64,000 nucleotides of DNA, taken from contig JALJCQ010000003.1 of the NCBI GenBank assembly GCA_023091665.1, forward strand, positions 2,232,001 to 2,296,000, written 5' to 3'. This DNA comes from Pythium myriotylum (Eukaryota > Oomycota > Peronosporomycetes > Pythiales > Pythiaceae). Positions 11,564 through 21,346 of the stretch are shown one piece after another (position 1 is the stretch's first letter; the number at the start of each line of letters is the position of its first letter). Position numbers and translations under genes: made by a program. The notes under the pieces are model-generated. The model was not told the DNA's origin. It was given only the letters and a program-made list of their open reading frames with translations, and made no database searches.

Positions 11564-12730
11564 ATGGCCGTTGCCGTGGAATTCCCGCTCGCGAGAGACG
11601 CCTGGGTCAAGAGAACGCCGTCTCGGACGACGTCGGCACGATCCGACGAGATGACGCCGAGCCGTCTTCTTCCCGATTCGATTCTGCGTGAGATGCTCGC
11701 GTTCTTCTCGCTGGAAGAGCTGCTCGTGCTGGAGGACGTCGACGTGACGTGGCGCGACGCGATCCAGTCGAGCGGCGCGTGGAAGCGCGTCGAATGGCGC
11801 CATGAGCAAGATAGCGACAAGATGGAAAGGCTCTTGCGACTCGTGGCGATGCGCCACGGCCACGAAACGACGCGACTGGAGATCATCAACTGCGCGGTGG
11901 CCGACAGCGTGGTCGTCGAGTGCGGAAAGTCGTTTGGTCAGCTCAAGCAGCTCGTGGTGTCTGGGTGCAAAGCGCTGAGCGATGAAGGCTTCCTGAGTCT
12001 GGTGTCTGCGTCGCGTGATTCGATTGTTGAGATCCGCGCGGTGCGCTGCCCGATGCTGACCGACCAGGCGCTGGTGACTGCCAACGGATACCACGCGCGA
12101 ACGCTTGAGAAGGTTGATTTCAGCCACTGCAGATTCGTAACCTCGGCTGGAGTAGCATCGCTGGTGGAAGGTGCCAGTCAGCTCCACTATATTGGTCTGA
12201 AGGGATGTCCCAAGGTCAACGACCGCGCTATTGCCGCTGTGTCGCTGCACTGCCATGGGCTTCGAACGCTGTTGCTCGGTGGAAGCGGTAATATCTCGGA
12301 CGCGTCTCTCCAGTCAATCGCAGACAGCTGCGGTGGGCTTGAGACGCTAGACATTGCGCGAAGCAACCCATTCGGCATCAGTCGAGGAGGCGTGACGGAC
12401 ACGGGCTTGAACTACCTCATTTCCAAGTGTAATCATCTACAACAACTCGTGGTCCGAGGCCAGGGCCAGCTGACTCCAGCGTCCCTAGTCTTCTTGCCGA
12501 CTCATTGCCCTCACCTGCAGACCCTGGATATCGGTGGCTGCCGAGGCATTGTCCAGGATCCTGTCGTGCTGTGCGCTCTGTTGAAACGAGTGAGCGGGCT
12601 TGAACAACTCAGCGTGTCATTCCTCGGTGGCATGGTTGAAGATCACCTCGTGTCTTCCATCGCTTCGGAATGCCCAAAGCTCAAGAAGTTTGAAGTCGAT
12701 GGCGAGACGATTGTTGCATCCAGTTCATGA
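11564..12730 (+). CDS. F-box and leucine-rich-repeat protein
   Basis: The reading frame from ATG 11564 gives 388 residues; an in-frame ATG at 11651 (359 residues) directly precedes the F-box and is the alternative start. The F-box is seen as 'LLPDSILREMLAFFSLEEL' followed by the Trp of 'VTWRDAI'. The remainder is about nine cysteine-containing LRRs of the AMN1/Grr1/FBXL kind, with recurring 'L..L.ISGC..(L/I)(S/T)D.G' spacing. Such proteins are substrate receptors of SCF ubiquitin ligases: the F-box binds Skp1 and the LRR solenoid binds the target. The target is unknown. No intron is needed. Confidence 0.85.
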   Translation: MAVAVEFPLARDAWVKRTPSRTTSARSDEMTPSRLLPDSILREMLAFFSLEELLVLEDVDVTWRDAIQSSGAWKRVEWRHEQDSDKMERLLRLVAMRHGHETTRLEIINCAVADSVVVECGKSFGQLKQLVVSGCKALSDEGFLSLVSASRDSIVEIRAVRCPMLTDQALVTANGYHARTLEKVDFSHCRFVTSAGVASLVEGASQLHYIGLKGCPKVNDRAIAAVSLHCHGLRTLLLGGSGNISDASLQSIADSCGGLETLDIARSNPFGISRGGVTDTGLNYLISKCNHLQQLVVRGQGQLTPASLVFLPTHCPHLQTLDIGGCRGIVQDPVVLCALLKRVSGLEQLSVSFLGGMVEDHLVSSIASECPKLKKFEVDGETIVASSS

Positions 12731-12874
12731 TGGAAACCATGTATGGTGGATGGTACTTGAAGGATCTGTCTTGAGTGAGTGAACAGGTGTACCATAGAAA
12801 AAGACTAATTATTGAGAAGAATTGATTGAGTTGACTTCTGAAAAGCCGTACTTGACGTCCACGCTGCTTGCCTA

Positions 12875-14111
12875 TCAGTCTACAACGTACTCGCTCTTGA
12901 AGAATTCTTCGACTGCTTGGGCCGCGTCAGCGTTGAGAACTGTGTTGTCGAGAATCTCAGCAGCGGTTGCTTGGCCAATCGCGCTGAACGATCCTTCACA
13001 CAAAAACGTTCTGTCAGTGTGATTATACTAGCAGTTTCTCCTCTCAAACCCGTACCGAAAATATCGATTAACATCTCACACTCGTCGCGAGTCAAGAACG
13101 GCATGTTGAAGTGGAGAACTGAAAGTGCGTGTTCCCGGGCCAATAGTTTGGCTTCCATCTACAAAGCGCGGGGGCCTTTAAGGTGCAAGAGCATGACTCA
13201 TCTGCATTCATCAAACGAACCTGTTCGTACACTAGCTTGGCCTTCTCAGCAAGGTGGAGTGCGTGTTTCTCGTGGACTCGAAGCTGTATAAATGTGCATT
13301 AGAACTATACGTCAATAAAAACTGGGAGTCCTATCGTACCATCAATTGGGTTGCAGTTGATACAGAAGATGCTGTAAAAAGTCAACATCTCATTATTTGA
13401 GACTTCAGGAAACGCGTGTCTATTACACACCCGAGAAGATCTTGACCTGCAGGTGGCGACGTAAGTGGAGCATTTGAAACTGCTTCAACTTCGGATAGCC
13501 GCCGATAACGATCAAAAACAAGTTCTTGAACGCCTTTTGCGCTTTTTCTAGCCTGTTTGGAGTAATTTGCATAAGAGATGAGGAAAAAACAACACTGTGG
13601 ACAGAGTCATCCGACAAACCTGTCGATGAGGACTTCCACTGGCACGTGCCGGTTCTTCTTGCTGATCAACTAGACTTAATTCTTTAACAACTTCCATTAC
13701 CACCCACTCAACCGCACCCGAGCACAGCTTACCATGAACGCGACTGGAGGAAACTCGCCTTTGCGCTGCGAGATCATGATGTCTACACCTTCCTATCAGC
13801 CACTCGCAGCGTCACCCTAATCACTCCCTCCTCTCATCCTCACCAGCCAAACATCCTTCTGCGGCTACACCACACCAACAACAGCTCAGTCACGCGCTCT
13901 AAACCAAGCACGCTCTCTCGGTACGACTCACGCTTGGTGTTGTAGCCGTAGACGGCGTGCAGGTCCTCGACCACTACGACCGCACGACTCAGTCATATCG
14001 CGCGTCACCATACTGAAGACTCTCGCTACCGTCGTCGGGCGTCGCCTGCGGATTGAAGAGCAGCGTCTGGCCGTTGGCGCTGCGCACGCGGTCGAGGCGT
14101 CGGGGCTCCAT
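12875..14111 (-). CDS. XPF/ERCC1-superfamily protein, FAAP24-like, nine small exons
   Basis: Nine exons join in consistent phase into 220 residues: 14111-14030, 13973-13932, 13782-13733, 13669-13620, 13552-13431, 13371-13340, 13283-13221, 13158-13056 and 12993-12875. Introns are 56-149 nt with GT..AG ends. The C-terminus ('MLIDIFGSFSAIGQATAAEI' and onward) resembles the helix-hairpin-helix tail shared by ERCC1, XPF and FAAP24. The middle shows a beta-alpha nuclease-like core ('NLFLIVIGGYPKLKQFQ', 'HLQVKIFS') without the ERKxxxD catalytic motif. Length and layout fit FAAP24, a catalytically dead partner of FANCM in interstrand-crosslink repair; an ERCC1 orthologue is less likely because its highly conserved central motifs are missing. 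The exon model is more certain than the family. The first junction could be placed otherwise. Confidence 0.5.
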
Positions 14112-14287
14112 CTTGGTTTCTTCGGAAATGAGAGGAGGAAGGGAGGGGAAATGGGGAAGACAGAGTGATGGTCACTTCAACTCCACTCGGATTGGTTAAA
14201 ATTAAGGATGCTGAGGAATTAACAGAAGATGTACTATGTCAGTAGATCAAGGACATTTCATGCCTCGTTCACGACCCCATGATCCTT

Positions 14288-14290
<3 letters not shown>

Positions 14291-14346
<56 letters not shown>
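14291..14346. repeat. (CT)28 microsatellite
   Basis: An uninterrupted run of 28 CT units (56 bp) lies 125 bp beyond the 3' end of the temptin-like gene at 14472-14972. Pure dinucleotide tracts of this length are usually length-polymorphic. A shorter CT run occurs at about 21226-21240. Confidence 0.95.
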
Positions 14347-14351
<5 letters not shown>

Positions 14352-14471
14352 GTTCGACGGCAACGAGTACTGTATTCATTGTGTGTTTTCTTTTTCTGAT
14401 GTTTCTGGATGTTTCGCTCTAGTCGTCTCTACCTCCACAGGACACGCACACGAATTAGCACGGACGAGCGT

Positions 14472-14972
14472 CTACCACAGCGTCATGGCCGACGCGACCA
14501 GCGCCACAGACACGCCCGCGGCAACGCGAGACGCGCTCGATGTCGTGGCCGCCGGAGCTCCAGTCGTGGAGACGGACGTCGCGGCCTTCTTCTCGTACAC
14601 GGTGCAGTCCACGTCCTTGAACAGCGAAGGGTCCGCCAGACTGGACTTGTTGCCTGGGTTCGACGTCCCGTTCACACGCTGGAGCACGTCGTCACGGCCA
14701 ATAGTCCACACGCAGCACGGATCACCGAGCTCCTGGCCGTTGGTTTGACCGTCGTTGTCCGAGTCCTTCTGACAAAGTTCCTTGGTCCAGTTGCGACCGA
14801 CGCCAAAGTCCCGACCGAACTGGTTGCGCAGGATTGTGCCTTCAGCATGGCCGAGACTCACGACGCCGTCATCGAGCGTGCGGCTGTTGGGGATCATCGC
14901 AAGGAACTGGGGCCAGGCTGAGACCGTGGAGACGACTGCAGCGAGCAGCACAAGCGAGGCGATGCGAGCCAT
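14472..14972 (-). CDS. Temptin-like secreted protein, GPI-type (pair 1)
   Basis: A 166-residue intronless protein. Residues 1-19 are a signal peptide ending VSA before WPQ. The mature domain carries the temptin hallmark 'DSDNDGQTNGQELGDPCC', an EF-hand-like Asp/Asn loop followed by a Cys pair, with further Cys at 'WTKELC' and 'DVDC'. The end is Ser/Thr/Ala-rich and then hydrophobic, typical of a GPI-anchor signal. Temptin was described as part of the Aplysia water-borne pheromone complex; the role of the domain in oomycetes is unknown. The gene is divergent from the oxygenase-like gene at 15840, with 867 bp between the starts. Paralogues lie at 17936 (minus) and 24197 (plus). Confidence 0.85.
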   Translation of the reverse strand: MARIASLVLLAAVVSTVSAWPQFLAMIPNSRTLDDGVVSLGHAEGTILRNQFGRDFGVGRNWTKELCQKDSDNDGQTNGQELGDPCCVWTIGRDDVLQRVNGTSNPGNKSSLADPSLFKDVDCTVYEKKAATSVSTTGAPAATTSSASRVAAGVSVALVASAMTLW

Positions 14973-15839
14973 CTTTGAACGGTCGAGCAGCGTGGGTGTT
15001 CCGAGTCGAGAAATGCGGAATGGGGGAGGAGGTCTTCGAGGCGTTTGGATCGTCGAGAGGACACTCGAAGACGAGGAGCTCTTGAGGGGGATGCATGAGG
15101 AAAGGACAAGTCAATAATTGCGAAGGATGGATCGAGCCTCTTTGCGTCATGGCAGATGGCCAGGGCAAATCTGGCGAGAAAGATCGCGATGGACTCGAGT
15201 ATCCCACCGTCTGGACCACCAGTTTCCATTGATCGAGGAGGAGGAGGAGGAGGAGCGAACACGGCGTCCGGCTGTTGCAATGGATCAGTACTGTACCACA
15301 GTGCTGATGACCATCCGCCTGAACTTTCGTGGCAATTATTGACAGCCGATCTGATCGTAGGAGAGGAATGTGCCAACAAATCAACTACTAACTTAGTAGT
15401 AGAAACTTGTAGGACGTAGTAACTAAGTACTCTTCTACACAAACTGCGGCGATTGTTGATTGTGGGAGCTGCTCAGAAGCCACCGGCTGTATTAACACTG
15501 AACCGCCAGAATGGAGCTCCTCTCGACGAGGACGGCGGTCTGTCATCGACGACGAATCTCTTGCTCGTGACGGTCGAGGGCTCCCCATCCTCCCGTCCAG
15601 CGGCCGCCCCCTCCTCTCCATTCGGCTCAGCTGAGAGGCTGGGAACGCTGCGCTGCCCATACGCAATTGTTGAATGCCTAAGCGATCCTCGATCCTTCCT
15701 CCGAGTTGCTCCATGTGTCCGTCCACTGTGGTCCTCCTCGCTTCCCTCGAGTCCTCTAGACGAACCTCCAACAAGTTTCCTTCCACTTATTCTGCAATCC
15801 GCCACGGCTCCGACAAGCAGCATCTCCTCACCACAAGCC
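14973..15839. promoter_or_regulatory. Bidirectional promoter of pair 1, with two CAATTATTGAC motifs
   Basis: The 867 bp between the divergent starts contain TCAATAATTG at 15111-15120 and its reverse complement CAATTATTGA at 15333-15342. Each reads as CAATTATTGAC in the direction of the gene it faces. A 13-bp palindrome TACTAACTTAGTA (15386-15398) and a GATTGTTGATTG element near 15450, recurring in part at 19205, are also present. An open frame continues upstream of the oxygenase ATG from 15453 but has no signal peptide and biased composition. Confidence 0.5.
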
Positions 15840-17381
15840 ATGCTTGGTCCACTGTCGCTAGTGCTCGCTGCTGCTGGGTTTGCACTCCCATCAGCATCAG
15901 CCTCGGCTTTCACGGAGCTCGACGCCTTCACAGTCCCGGCCTTCGACTACAACTCGCTCAATGCCAATGCCAAAGACCTCCTACTCGCTTTCCAACAAGA
16001 CGGCATCGTAGCGCTCAAGAACGTACCCAACTACGCCGACCTACGCAAAGCGTACCTGCTCGAAGCCACCAAGTGCGCGCTCACGGCCGGCGCCAACGGA
16101 GACGCCTTCCTCCAGCACAAGACGCTCCAGGACGGCACCCAACGATACACCATCAGCGCCACGTCCGGCAAACAACTACCCACGGCCGCCGAGGACACAC
16201 GCACGCGCTGTCCCGAGTACGCGGCGTCGTACCGGTCGCTGAGCGGCGTGGTGGAGACGGCGGTGGCGGCACTGGGCAAGTCGCTCGACGCCGCGGCGTT
16301 CACGGTCACGAGCCACGAGGCGCTGTCGGGCTCGCAGCTGATGGCCGAGTCCGTGCACCTGGACCACTTCCACGCGTACGAGGCGTCTCCTCGAGTGACG
16401 CAATCCAGCTCGAGTGAAGATGACGACCTACTATCGCTCGAGCTGCACACGGACAACGGCATGCTCATCGCGATGACGGCGCCCAAGTACTTTGACGTGT
16501 CGTCGGGATCATCGGGATCGTCCGCCTCAGTCGTGGAGGACAAGACGGTGGAGACGTACGAGAGCGGTCTGCTGATCGAGAACCGCGCCGGCAAGCTGGT
16601 GCGACCGACGCTCCACGAAGACGAGCTGGTGTTGATGGTGGGGTCTGGTTTCCAGGAGTGGATCCGTTCGAGTCCGTCGTTGCGTCCGGTGCCGCACGCG
16701 ATGAAGTATCCTCGGTTGTCGGGGACGACAGCGACAGCGACAGCGACAACGACGTCATCGTCAAGCGCTGAGCGTTTGATCCGCGCGTGGTTCGGGAAGA
16801 TGGTGTTGTTGTCGGCGGAGGAGCGAATGCTGAACGTGGGTATGACGTTTGGTGAGTTTGCGTCTAGCACGGCGCGGTACTTGATGGACCACAACGGCGA
16901 GCAGGAGTCCAACTTTGCGACGCTCGCGTGTCCACGAGGTCGTCGCCTCCACGAAAGTGACGGCAAGTGCATTGTCAAGCAGTGTTTCCCGAAGCCCAGC
17001 AAGGACCCTGAGCTTGCCTGCTCGATCCAGTGCAACCTGAGTCCCAAGGCTCGCCCTGGTGCCGATCGCATCTGCGCTGAGAACTGCGACTGTGTTGAGA
17101 AGGCCAGCAACACAACGGGCGACTACTGCTGGATGCTGTGTGTGGCCGACCTTCCAGAGGGTGAGTGTGGCGCCGGTGTCACGCAGCGCTGCAAGACCGG
17201 CAAAGAGGCGCCGTACATCGTCGACCAGGGCCACGTATGCAACGTTACGGTCACCAAGAACGCCACGACGCAGAGTTCTGAAGTGACGGCTCCTTCACCG
17301 GCCGTCCCTTCGAGTGCAAACCTGGTCTCACTCGCATCGCTCGCGATGGCTGCGACGCTCGCTGCCGTCGCCCTTCTCTAG
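15840..17381 (+). CDS. Secreted 2OG-Fe(II)-oxygenase-like protein with Cys-rich C-terminus (copy A)
   Basis: From ATG 15840 the protein has 513 residues. Residues 1-22 form a signal peptide, which decides the start over upstream in-frame ATGs. The central domain (about 30-350) resembles isopenicillin-N-synthase-type oxygenases: 'LELHTDNGMLIAMT' supplies the HxD iron ligands, 'RPVPHAM' the distal His, and 'ERLIRAWF' the candidate 2-oxoglutarate Arg. A domain of roughly 15 Cys follows (about 360-470), then a Ser/Pro linker and a hydrophobic GPI-type tail. Substrate is unknown; a wall or extracellular polymer or peptide is possible. The gene is divergently paired with a temptin-like gene. Residues encoded by 15941-16901 are almost identical in DNA to copies B and C, while both ends have diverged. 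Confidence 0.75.
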   Translation: MLGPLSLVLAAAGFALPSASASAFTELDAFTVPAFDYNSLNANAKDLLLAFQQDGIVALKNVPNYADLRKAYLLEATKCALTAGANGDAFLQHKTLQDGTQRYTISATSGKQLPTAAEDTRTRCPEYAASYRSLSGVVETAVAALGKSLDAAAFTVTSHEALSGSQLMAESVHLDHFHAYEASPRVTQSSSSEDDDLLSLELHTDNGMLIAMTAPKYFDVSSGSSGSSASVVEDKTVETYESGLLIENRAGKLVRPTLHEDELVLMVGSGFQEWIRSSPSLRPVPHAMKYPRLSGTTATATATTTSSSSAERLIRAWFGKMVLLSAEERMLNVGMTFGEFASSTARYLMDHNGEQESNFATLACPRGRRLHESDGKCIVKQCFPKPSKDPELACSIQCNLSPKARPGADRICAENCDCVEKASNTTGDYCWMLCVADLPEGECGAGVTQRCKTGKEAPYIVDQGHVCNVTVTKNATTQSSEVTAPSPAVPSSANLVSLASLAMAATLAAVALL

Positions 17382-17935
17382 ACCTCGTCATGCTAGGCCT
17401 GTGCGAGTATTGTGCTCCCTGGCCCTGTTCGTGCGTATTGCGTCCATAGACAAACCGTGGAGAAACCCAATTCTAATACACGTTCTGATCCTGCTAGCGA
17501 TATGAATGTGGTTTCTTGAAGGCCTGTGTTTTGAAAGACGAGGTCAATCACTATCCGAGAGAGTATGTACAGCACGGACGTGTGTCAACTTGTGGTGTCT
17601 TCGAGGGTGAGGTATTCATAAGTTCCATAAAAGTATCGGTGGTACTAGTAGCAGTATCTGTTGGAGACAGATGAGACTGGAAAGTTCAGTGGACGACTGA
17701 ACGCCAATGTGTATTAGTATGGCGTGAAGCCTACTTTGCAGCTGCGATCAGTCGTAGGAAACTCAATGTATCTGTTTGCAAAGTAAGTTCGCGCATTCTC
17801 ATGGTCCTCGTCGTCGTTTCCTGGTGCTGCATGGCAAGCTATGTATCTTGTTTATCTGTTTTCTTCTCTGTGAATGTGTTTGCTAGTCGCGCGCGCGAGT
17901 TCTTGGCTATGGACGTAAGCACTCGCGGTGTCAAA
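17382..17935. other. Intergenic region between convergent genes of pairs 1 and 2
   Basis: About 550 bp between the 3' end of oxygenase copy A and the 3' end of the pair 2 temptin-like gene. Only short open frames are present and no domain was recognised. Probably both 3' UTRs. Confidence 0.6.
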
Positions 17936-18517
17936 TTACACACAGCGAGTCCGTGGGACGGAAGTCTCAGACTTGGTGGCCGTAGGGGCTGGCGTCTCGG
18001 CCTTGGTGACCGTCGGGACGGGACTCACACCCTTCGTGGTCGTCGGGGCTGGAGTCGTCGTCGTAGCAGTCGGTGCAGGGGTGGTCGTCGCGGGAGCCGA
18101 CGTCTGGTTGCTTGCCGCAGGGGTCGCTGCCTTGAGTTGGTACACCGCACAATCCACACCCTTCCACAGAGACGGGTTCGACAGGCTCGATGCATTTCCA
18201 GGGTTTGACGTCCCGTTGATACGCTGGAGCACGTCGTCACGTCCAATGCTCCACACGCAGCACGGGTCGCCGAGCTCCTGGCCATTGGTTTGCCCGTCGT
18301 TGTCCGAGTCCTTCAGGCAAAGTTCCTTGGTCCAGAGTCGGCCGACGTTGAAATCGCGGCCAAACTGATGGGCGAGAATAGAGCCTTCGGCGTGGCCGAG
18401 GTTGACCGTGCCGTCTGCAACGGTTTTACTATTCGGGATCATCGCGACCATCTGGGGCCACGCTGACGTGGTGGAGACGACGATGGCGAGTAGCACGAGC
18501 GGGACGATGCGCAGCAT
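17936..18517 (-). CDS. Temptin-like secreted protein without GPI tail (pair 2)
   Basis: From ATG 18517 the protein has 193 residues; an upstream in-frame extension to 18775 lacks a signal sequence and is disregarded. Residues 1-19 are a signal peptide ending TSA before WPQ. The temptin core is the same as in pair 1, with 'WTKELC', 'DSDNDGQTNGQELGDPCC' and a Cys in 'GVDC'. The C-terminal 60 residues are a Thr/Pro/Ala mucin-like stretch that ends without a hydrophobic segment, so this member is predicted to be released and not anchored. It is divergent from oxygenase copy B, 1,082 bp apart, with a MITE in between. Confidence 0.85.
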   Translation of the reverse strand: MLRIVPLVLLAIVVSTTSAWPQMVAMIPNSKTVADGTVNLGHAEGSILAHQFGRDFNVGRLWTKELCLKDSDNDGQTNGQELGDPCCVWSIGRDDVLQRINGTSNPGNASSLSNPSLWKGVDCAVYQLKAATPAASNQTSAPATTTPAPTATTTTPAPTTTKGVSPVPTVTKAETPAPTATKSETSVPRTRCV

Positions 18518-18802
18518 CGTTTCAACCTGAGACGAGAAGCAGTGGTGTTCCGTGTGTCGAAGAGCGAATTGCAGAATGCTATCAGCAGGGGGTTGTGGAG
18601 GCCTAAGAGAATGCAAGAAGGGAAGGTCCCTCAGCTGAGGCAGGCGCGAGTTGCTGTGCTGAGCATGATCCTTCCTAGGGCATTCAGAACAGATCTGGCA
18701 CCAGCAATCGTCGACGTGCCCGGCACGTGGGGGCCTCTGTCTTGCTGGTTCGCAGAACGTGGGTGGATACTTCAAGTTTACACTTCGTGAACGTGTACTA
18801 TA

Positions 18803-19153
18803 CTCACTTGTATATCTCGTAAGCGACGCGTAACCGCCCTCAAAATGCCCCCAACAAAGGATCGTCGCCTACGAGAAATACAAAGCGAAGATGACTGCAA
18901 TAGAAGGCTATGTCACTAACGACGAAGTGGGGCAAGACACTTTTCCGGTTAGGAACCACCCTGAGCTCGGGATTCGCGTTTGGGTGGCGGGAAAATGACA
19001 CTGTTTTGGCGGCACTGCACCGAGGGTCTCATCGGTCAGTGGAGCGGGGGAAATAGATTTGTAATTAGAGCGAAGTGGTAACCGCTCTGAAACCCACCCA
19101 AATAATGGCGCGTCGCCTACGAGATATCGTCGCTTACAAGATATACAACTGAG
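18803..19153. mobile_element. Stowaway-like (Tc1/mariner) MITE, 351 bp
   Basis: 26-bp terminal inverted repeats, 18803-18828 and 19128-19153, match at 24 of 26 positions and begin CTCAC/GTTGTATATC. They are flanked by TA on both sides (18801-18802 and 19154-19155), the target duplication of Tc1/mariner elements. The interior has no coding capacity and holds subterminal repeats built on 'cgtcgcctacgaga'. It lies in the shared promoter of pair 2 and accounts for much of the extra length of that region. Confidence 0.8.
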
Positions 19154-19599
19154 TACTCAATATCGTCCAAAAGCTAACGTGGATGTACCTAGAGGAGCCA
19201 CGGGTATTGTTGATTGGGAACTACTGGAATGTAACTGAACCGCCGGAAGACTCCTCACTAAGGCACCCACTACTACAACTCGTGTCAAATGAATCGATGA
19301 GTCCCCGTGAGTTCCTCAGACTCACGAGCGTCGAGTCAGTCGCCACAACTCTTGGATCCCGAGGTACAGAGCCCAGCTACCAACACGCGATTGTTGATGG
19401 ACACTGAGGCCACAAATTTCCAGCATCTCTGGGACCTTGCAAGCTCTACTACTACTACTACTGCTGCTACTACTGCTACGTCCTCCACGCCAATGACATC
19501 CGATCACCTCCCAAGGATCATTCTGCAACTTACCTCGCAACCAGCAGCAAGCAGTACTCCCCACTACCTCAAAATTCCACCAACCCACAAAACAAAACT

Positions 19600-21033
19600 A
19601 TGCTCAGGCCGCTCTCACTCCTTCTCGCTGCTTCGATGCTCGCGATCCCATCAGCTATAGCCTCGGCCTACGACAACCTCCAAGCTTTCACCGTCCCGGT
19701 CTTCGACTACAACTCGCTCAATGCCAATGCCAAAGACCTCCTACTCACTTTCCAACAAGACGGCATCGTAGCGCTCAAGAACGTACCCAACTACGCCGAC
19801 CTACGCAAAGCGTACCTGCTCGAAGCCACCAAGTGCGCGCTCACGGCCGGCGCCAACGGAGACGCCTTCCTCCAGCACAAGACGCTCCAGGACGGCACCC
19901 AACGATACACCATCAGCGCCACGTCCGGCAAACAACTACCCACGGCCGCCGAGGACACACGCACGCGCTGTCCCGAGTACGCGGCGTCGTACCGGTCGCT
20001 GAGCGGCGTGGTGGAGACGGCGGTGGCGGCACTGGGCAAGTCGCTCGACGCCGCGGCGTTCACGGTCACGAGCCACGAGGCGCTGTCGGGCTCGCAGCTG
20101 ATGGCCGAGTCCGTGCACCTGGACCACTTCCACGCGTACGAGGCGTCTCCTCGAGTGACGCAATCCAGCTCGAGTGAAGATGACGACCTACTATCGCTCG
20201 AGCTGCACACGGACAACGGCATGCTCATCGCGATGACGGCGCCCAAGTACTTTGACGTGTCGTCGGGATCATCGGGATCGTCCGCCTCAGTCGTGGAGGA
20301 CAAGACGGTGGAGACGTACGAGAGCGGTCTGCTGATCGAGAACCGCGCCGGCAAGCTGGTGCGACCGACGCTCCACGAAGACGAGCTGGTGTTGATGGTG
20401 GGGTCTGGTTTCCAGGAGTGGATCCGTTCGAGTCCGTCGTTGCGTCCGGTGCCGCACGCGATGAAGTATCCTCGGTTGTCGGGGACGACAGCGACAGCGA
20501 CAGCGACAACGACGTCGTCATCAAGCGCTGAGCGTTTGATCCGCGCGTGGTTCGGGAAGATGGTGTTGTTGTCGGCGGAGGAGCGAATGCTGAACGTGGG
20601 TATGACGTTTGGTGAGTTTGCTTCTAGCACGGCGCGGTACTTGATGGACCACAACGGCGAGAAAGAGTCCAAGTTCGCTTCCGTGGCCTGTCCTCGCGGT
20701 CGCCGCTTGATGGACAGCGATAAGAAGTGTGTCGTCAAGCAGTGTTTCCCGAAGCCGGGCAAGGATCCTCAGCTCCAGTGCTCGATCCAATGTAACTTGA
20801 ACCCCAAGTCTCGCCCAGGCGCCGATCGTCTCTGCGCTGAGAATTGCGACTGCGTCGAGAATGCTAGCGCCGCGACGGGCGACTACTGCTGGATGTTGTG
20901 CGTGCCTGACCTGCCGCAGGGCCAGTGCGCTCCTGGTGTGGGCCAGCGTTGCAAGACCAGCAAGGAGGCACCGTACATCATCGACCAGGGCCACGTCTGC
21001 AACGTCACGATCACGGCCAACGCTACCCTTTAA
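19600..21033 (+). CDS. Secreted 2OG-Fe(II)-oxygenase-like protein, no anchor (copy B)
   Basis: 477 residues with an ATG directly before a 23-residue signal peptide. Domain order is as in copy A: an oxygenase-like core with 'HTDNGM', 'RPVPHAM' and 'ERLIRAWF', then the Cys-rich domain. It stops soon after the last Cys ('HVCNVT') and lacks the Ser/Pro linker and hydrophobic tail of copies A and C, so it should be soluble. Its temptin partner at 17936 lacks a tail too. From 19701 to 20661 I count about four base differences from copy A, while the signal peptide and Cys-rich domain differ at many sites. No intron. Confidence 0.75.
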   Translation: MLRPLSLLLAASMLAIPSAIASAYDNLQAFTVPVFDYNSLNANAKDLLLTFQQDGIVALKNVPNYADLRKAYLLEATKCALTAGANGDAFLQHKTLQDGTQRYTISATSGKQLPTAAEDTRTRCPEYAASYRSLSGVVETAVAALGKSLDAAAFTVTSHEALSGSQLMAESVHLDHFHAYEASPRVTQSSSSEDDDLLSLELHTDNGMLIAMTAPKYFDVSSGSSGSSASVVEDKTVETYESGLLIENRAGKLVRPTLHEDELVLMVGSGFQEWIRSSPSLRPVPHAMKYPRLSGTTATATATTTSSSSAERLIRAWFGKMVLLSAEERMLNVGMTFGEFASSTARYLMDHNGEKESKFASVACPRGRRLMDSDKKCVVKQCFPKPGKDPQLQCSIQCNLNPKSRPGADRLCAENCDCVENASAATGDYCWMLCVPDLPQGQCAPGVGQRCKTSKEAPYIIDQGHVCNVTITANATL

Positions 21034-21346
21034 ACACATGCCAGTGAGCCGCCACCGTGCCGAGTACTGAGCCGCTGCCAAGTAAGGCACTTTGACCAAA
21101 AGACTGATCCACGCATTCGTGCGTTCATGCATATCAAATAAAACGAAGAAGAAGAAACAGAAGCGACTAGCAACACACCAAGCAAGCCACTTGCTCCTTT
21201 GAATACAACCACATGGCCCATCCTAATCTCTCTCTCTCTCGCGTCGAGCGTCAAGGCAAGTGAGACCGTCGAGCCACGGTCTCACTTGCTCGGTCCCGAC
21301 TAAGTTAACCCCTCTCTTGTCGCCATTGACACGCACGAGAGCCACG

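Noticed and set aside
13988..14013. 26-nt intron as first intron of the FAAP24-like gene
   Set aside because: Far shorter than any other intron here; a 56-nt alternative (13974-14029) keeps the phase and has normal ends.
15453..15839. Upstream in-frame extension of oxygenase copy A
   Set aside because: The signal peptide starts at 15840 in line with copies B and C; the extension has no similarity between copies.
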